DNA of 64,000 nt from assembly GCA_001936135.1 (NCBI GenBank), contig CP012816.1, positions 3,221,501-3,285,500 on the forward strand, read 5' to 3'. The notes beneath the pieces were generated by a model. The model did no database searches. It saw only the letters and a program-made list of their open reading frames with translations, and was not told the DNA's origin. Shown here one piece after another: positions 62,146 to 64,000 of this stretch (within the stretch, counting starts at the first letter, position 1; each line of letters opens with the position of its first letter). This stretch comes from Saccharomycopsis fibuligera x Saccharomycopsis cf. fibuligera (lineage: Eukaryota > Ascomycota > Saccharomycetes > Ascoideales > Saccharomycopsidaceae). Made by a program: the position numbers and the translations under genes.

Positions 62146-63954
62146 ATGGATACCGAAAAACACAATCACGAGCACCAGCTCCCTGTTTACAGCACCCATC
62201 CTGCCGGTATCAGTACCAGTTCTGCTCCTCCTCACGCCAAGAAGTCCGCCTTCAAGTTAAAGTTGCTCTTATCTTTAGTGCTCTTTAACATTCTTTTCAT
62301 CAATGGCCCAGTATTGAAGGCTCTTTTCAACAGCACTTCTGCTTTTGTTTCTAGCAATGCTGGCCCTGTTGTCACACCCAACAAAAATTATTGTCCAGTG
62401 AGCCCAAAAGTGATTCCTGAACAATTTGACGAGTTTAAAGGCACCATTGATGAAATCTTGCATAGCGAATCTTTCAGAAATGAGTCTGCATTAAGATTGT
62501 CCCAAACCGTGCAAATTCCAACTGAGGTTAATGATAACACCAAGTACTTGAACTTGTCGGACCCAAGTTTTGAGCCATTTATCAAATTGCATAAGCATTT
62601 TGAAAATGTTTTTCCATTGGTACACAAATACTTAAAAAAAGAAGAAGTTAACAAGCATGGTTTACTTTTTACTTGGGAAGGTTCTGAACCAGAATTGAAA
62701 CCTTTATTGTTAACCGCTCATCAGGATGTTGTTCCTGTTGACTGGTCCAGTGAAGATAGATGGACTTACTACCCATACAGTGGCCATTACGACGGTGAGA
62801 AAGTCTGGGGTAGAGGCGCCTCCGATTGCAAAAACTTGTTGACTGGGTTGTTTGAAACCGTTGAGTTGTTGCTAAGAGACAATTACAAACCAAAAAGAAC
62901 CGTTATTTTGTCATTTGGTTTTGATGAAGAAGCCTCGGGTGTTTTGGGTGCCAGCAAACTTGGCGAAACATTGTTGGAAAGATATGGGGAAGATTCGATT
63001 TATGCACTTTTTGATGAAGGTAATGCTGGATTGGTGCAAAAAGATGATAGATACTTTGTCCCAGTGCCAACTGGTGAAAAAGGCTACGTTGATTCTCACA
63101 TCACTTTGAATACCCCTGGTGGCCACTCCTCTGTGCCTCCAGATCACACCAGTATTGGCATCCTTGCTGAATTGATCAACTTGGTTGAAAAGACTCCATT
63201 CAAGCCAACTCTTCCTGAATATAACCCATTCTTGGGCTTCTTGCAATGTTACGCTACTTACTCTAGTGAAATTGATCCATCTTTGAAAAGCAACATCTTA
63301 AACGCTAATGAGGACGAAAAGGCCAATGCTGCTGTCATTGATCTTTTGACTTCTGAGAGAGCCACTAGATACTTGATTGGTACTTCTCAAGCTACCGATA
63401 TTATTAGTGGCGGCGTTAAGGCCAACGCATTACCCGAATCAGCAAAAGTTGTCATCAACTCTAGAATCAATGTCGACTCCTCCGTTAAAGTAACTACCGA
63501 TAAAATTGTTGGAAACGTTCGTGAAATTGCTGATAAGCACGATTTGGGTCTTATTGCTCTTGGTGAAACCATTAAGGAACCAACTGACAACGGTTACTTT
63601 AACTACACTACTGCTACACCACTTGAAGTTGCACCAATTAGTCCCTGGAGCGGTCCAGTTTGGGACCTTTTCAGTGGTTCATTGAGACACTTGTACGAAG
63701 ACTTGGTCTACCCTGATATTATCAAAAATGAAGTGGTTGCTACCCCGGGTCTTAGTACTGGTAATACGGACACCAGATACTACTGGAAGTTGACTAAAAA
63801 TATTTACAGAACTATTCCAGGTATTATCAACTCAGTTGGCCTTCAAAATGGGATTCATAGTGTTGATGAGTACGTTTCTGTTGATGCGCACTTGAACATC
63901 ATTGCTTTCTACTATGAATTTATCAGAAACATTGATTCTTATGGTAGCGATTAA
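62146..63954 (+). CDS. CPS1: Carboxypeptidase S-like M20 peptidase, second copy
   Basis: A 602-residue paralogue of the minus-strand carboxypeptidase at 59220-61079, arranged head-to-head with it. It begins MDTEKHNHEHQLP, followed by a membrane anchor (FKLKLLLSLVLFNILFINGPV) and a luminal M20 domain with the same intact motifs: TAHQDVVPVDWSSEDRWTY, GRGASDCKN, FDEEASG, DEGNAG and GIHSVDE. Codon use is strongly biased (TTG, GCT, AGA) and I found no CTG codon, suggesting higher expression than its partner. The stop is at 63952-63954, near the window edge. Which copy is the true CPS1 orthologue cannot be told; S. cerevisiae also has a second member, YOL153C. Confidence 0.92.
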   Translation: MDTEKHNHEHQLPVYSTHPAGISTSSAPPHAKKSAFKLKLLLSLVLFNILFINGPVLKALFNSTSAFVSSNAGPVVTPNKNYCPVSPKVIPEQFDEFKGTIDEILHSESFRNESALRLSQTVQIPTEVNDNTKYLNLSDPSFEPFIKLHKHFENVFPLVHKYLKKEEVNKHGLLFTWEGSEPELKPLLLTAHQDVVPVDWSSEDRWTYYPYSGHYDGEKVWGRGASDCKNLLTGLFETVELLLRDNYKPKRTVILSFGFDEEASGVLGASKLGETLLERYGEDSIYALFDEGNAGLVQKDDRYFVPVPTGEKGYVDSHITLNTPGGHSSVPPDHTSIGILAELINLVEKTPFKPTLPEYNPFLGFLQCYATYSSEIDPSLKSNILNANEDEKANAAVIDLLTSERATRYLIGTSQATDIISGGVKANALPESAKVVINSRINVDSSVKVTTDKIVGNVREIADKHDLGLIALGETIKEPTDNGYFNYTTATPLEVAPISPWSGPVWDLFSGSLRHLYEDLVYPDIIKNEVVATPGLSTGNTDTRYYWKLTKNIYRTIPGIINSVGLQNGIHSVDEYVSVDAHLNIIAFYYEFIRNIDSYGSD

Positions 63955-64000
63955 GTTAATTAATGTTGATCTTTTTACGACTAAATATAGGAATTCTCTA

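Overview
The window is nuclear DNA of a budding yeast. It has long AT-rich intergenic regions, few introns (GTAAGT or GTATGT donors, TACTAAC-like branch sites), asparagine- and glutamine-rich proteins, and recognisable Saccharomycotina orthologues. The gene set, the homopolymer tracts and the scarcity of CTG codons in conserved proteins fit the CUG-Ser clade. Lodderomyces elongisporus or a close relative of Candida parapsilosis is my best guess, from general knowledge and not from a search. If so, CTG should be read as serine; residues quoted here use the standard code unless stated.

Left third (0-24.6 kb): RPL31 with one intron; a helical protein that may be TRAPPC12-like; RXT3 (Rpd3L histone deacetylase subunit) with a long Asn tract; a secreted laccase-like multicopper oxidase; a 3.5-kb gene-free AT-rich stretch (10.5-14 kb); translation initiation factor eIF4G; MTC5/SEA3 of the SEA/GATOR complex; and a protein with a probable Gag1-like module, followed by a 51-unit CTA microsatellite.

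Middle third (25-46.8 kb): an unassigned coiled-coil-like protein; PNG1; a divergent GAPDH with cofactor-site changes and about 2 kb of non-coding DNA on each side; an NDD1-like cell-cycle coactivator; a secreted acid phosphatase/phytase with a Pho4-type upstream site; PRP38; a CAB3/SIS2-family coenzyme A biosynthesis protein; and an EEB1/EHT1-type esterase.

Right third (47-64 kb): ECM31 (pantothenate synthesis); an RGT1-like zinc-cluster regulator; a spliced gene carrying an eIF4E-binding motif; SEC62; MGR2; the three-exon LTP1; and two head-to-head CPS1-type carboxypeptidases.

There is no operon logic; genes stand alone with their own promoters. Functional themes recur: translation (RPL31, eIF4G, the putative eIF4E-binding protein), coenzyme A (ECM31, CAB3), and nutrient response (phosphatase, RGT1, MTC5, carboxypeptidases). 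I saw no tRNA, rRNA, transposon, LTR or viral remnant. The items most worth checking are a 58-nt perfect identity between the two carboxypeptidase genes, the GAPDH cofactor change, the 3' splice of the eIF4E-binding candidate, the misplaced first ATG of the phosphatase, and the 3.5-kb gene desert.
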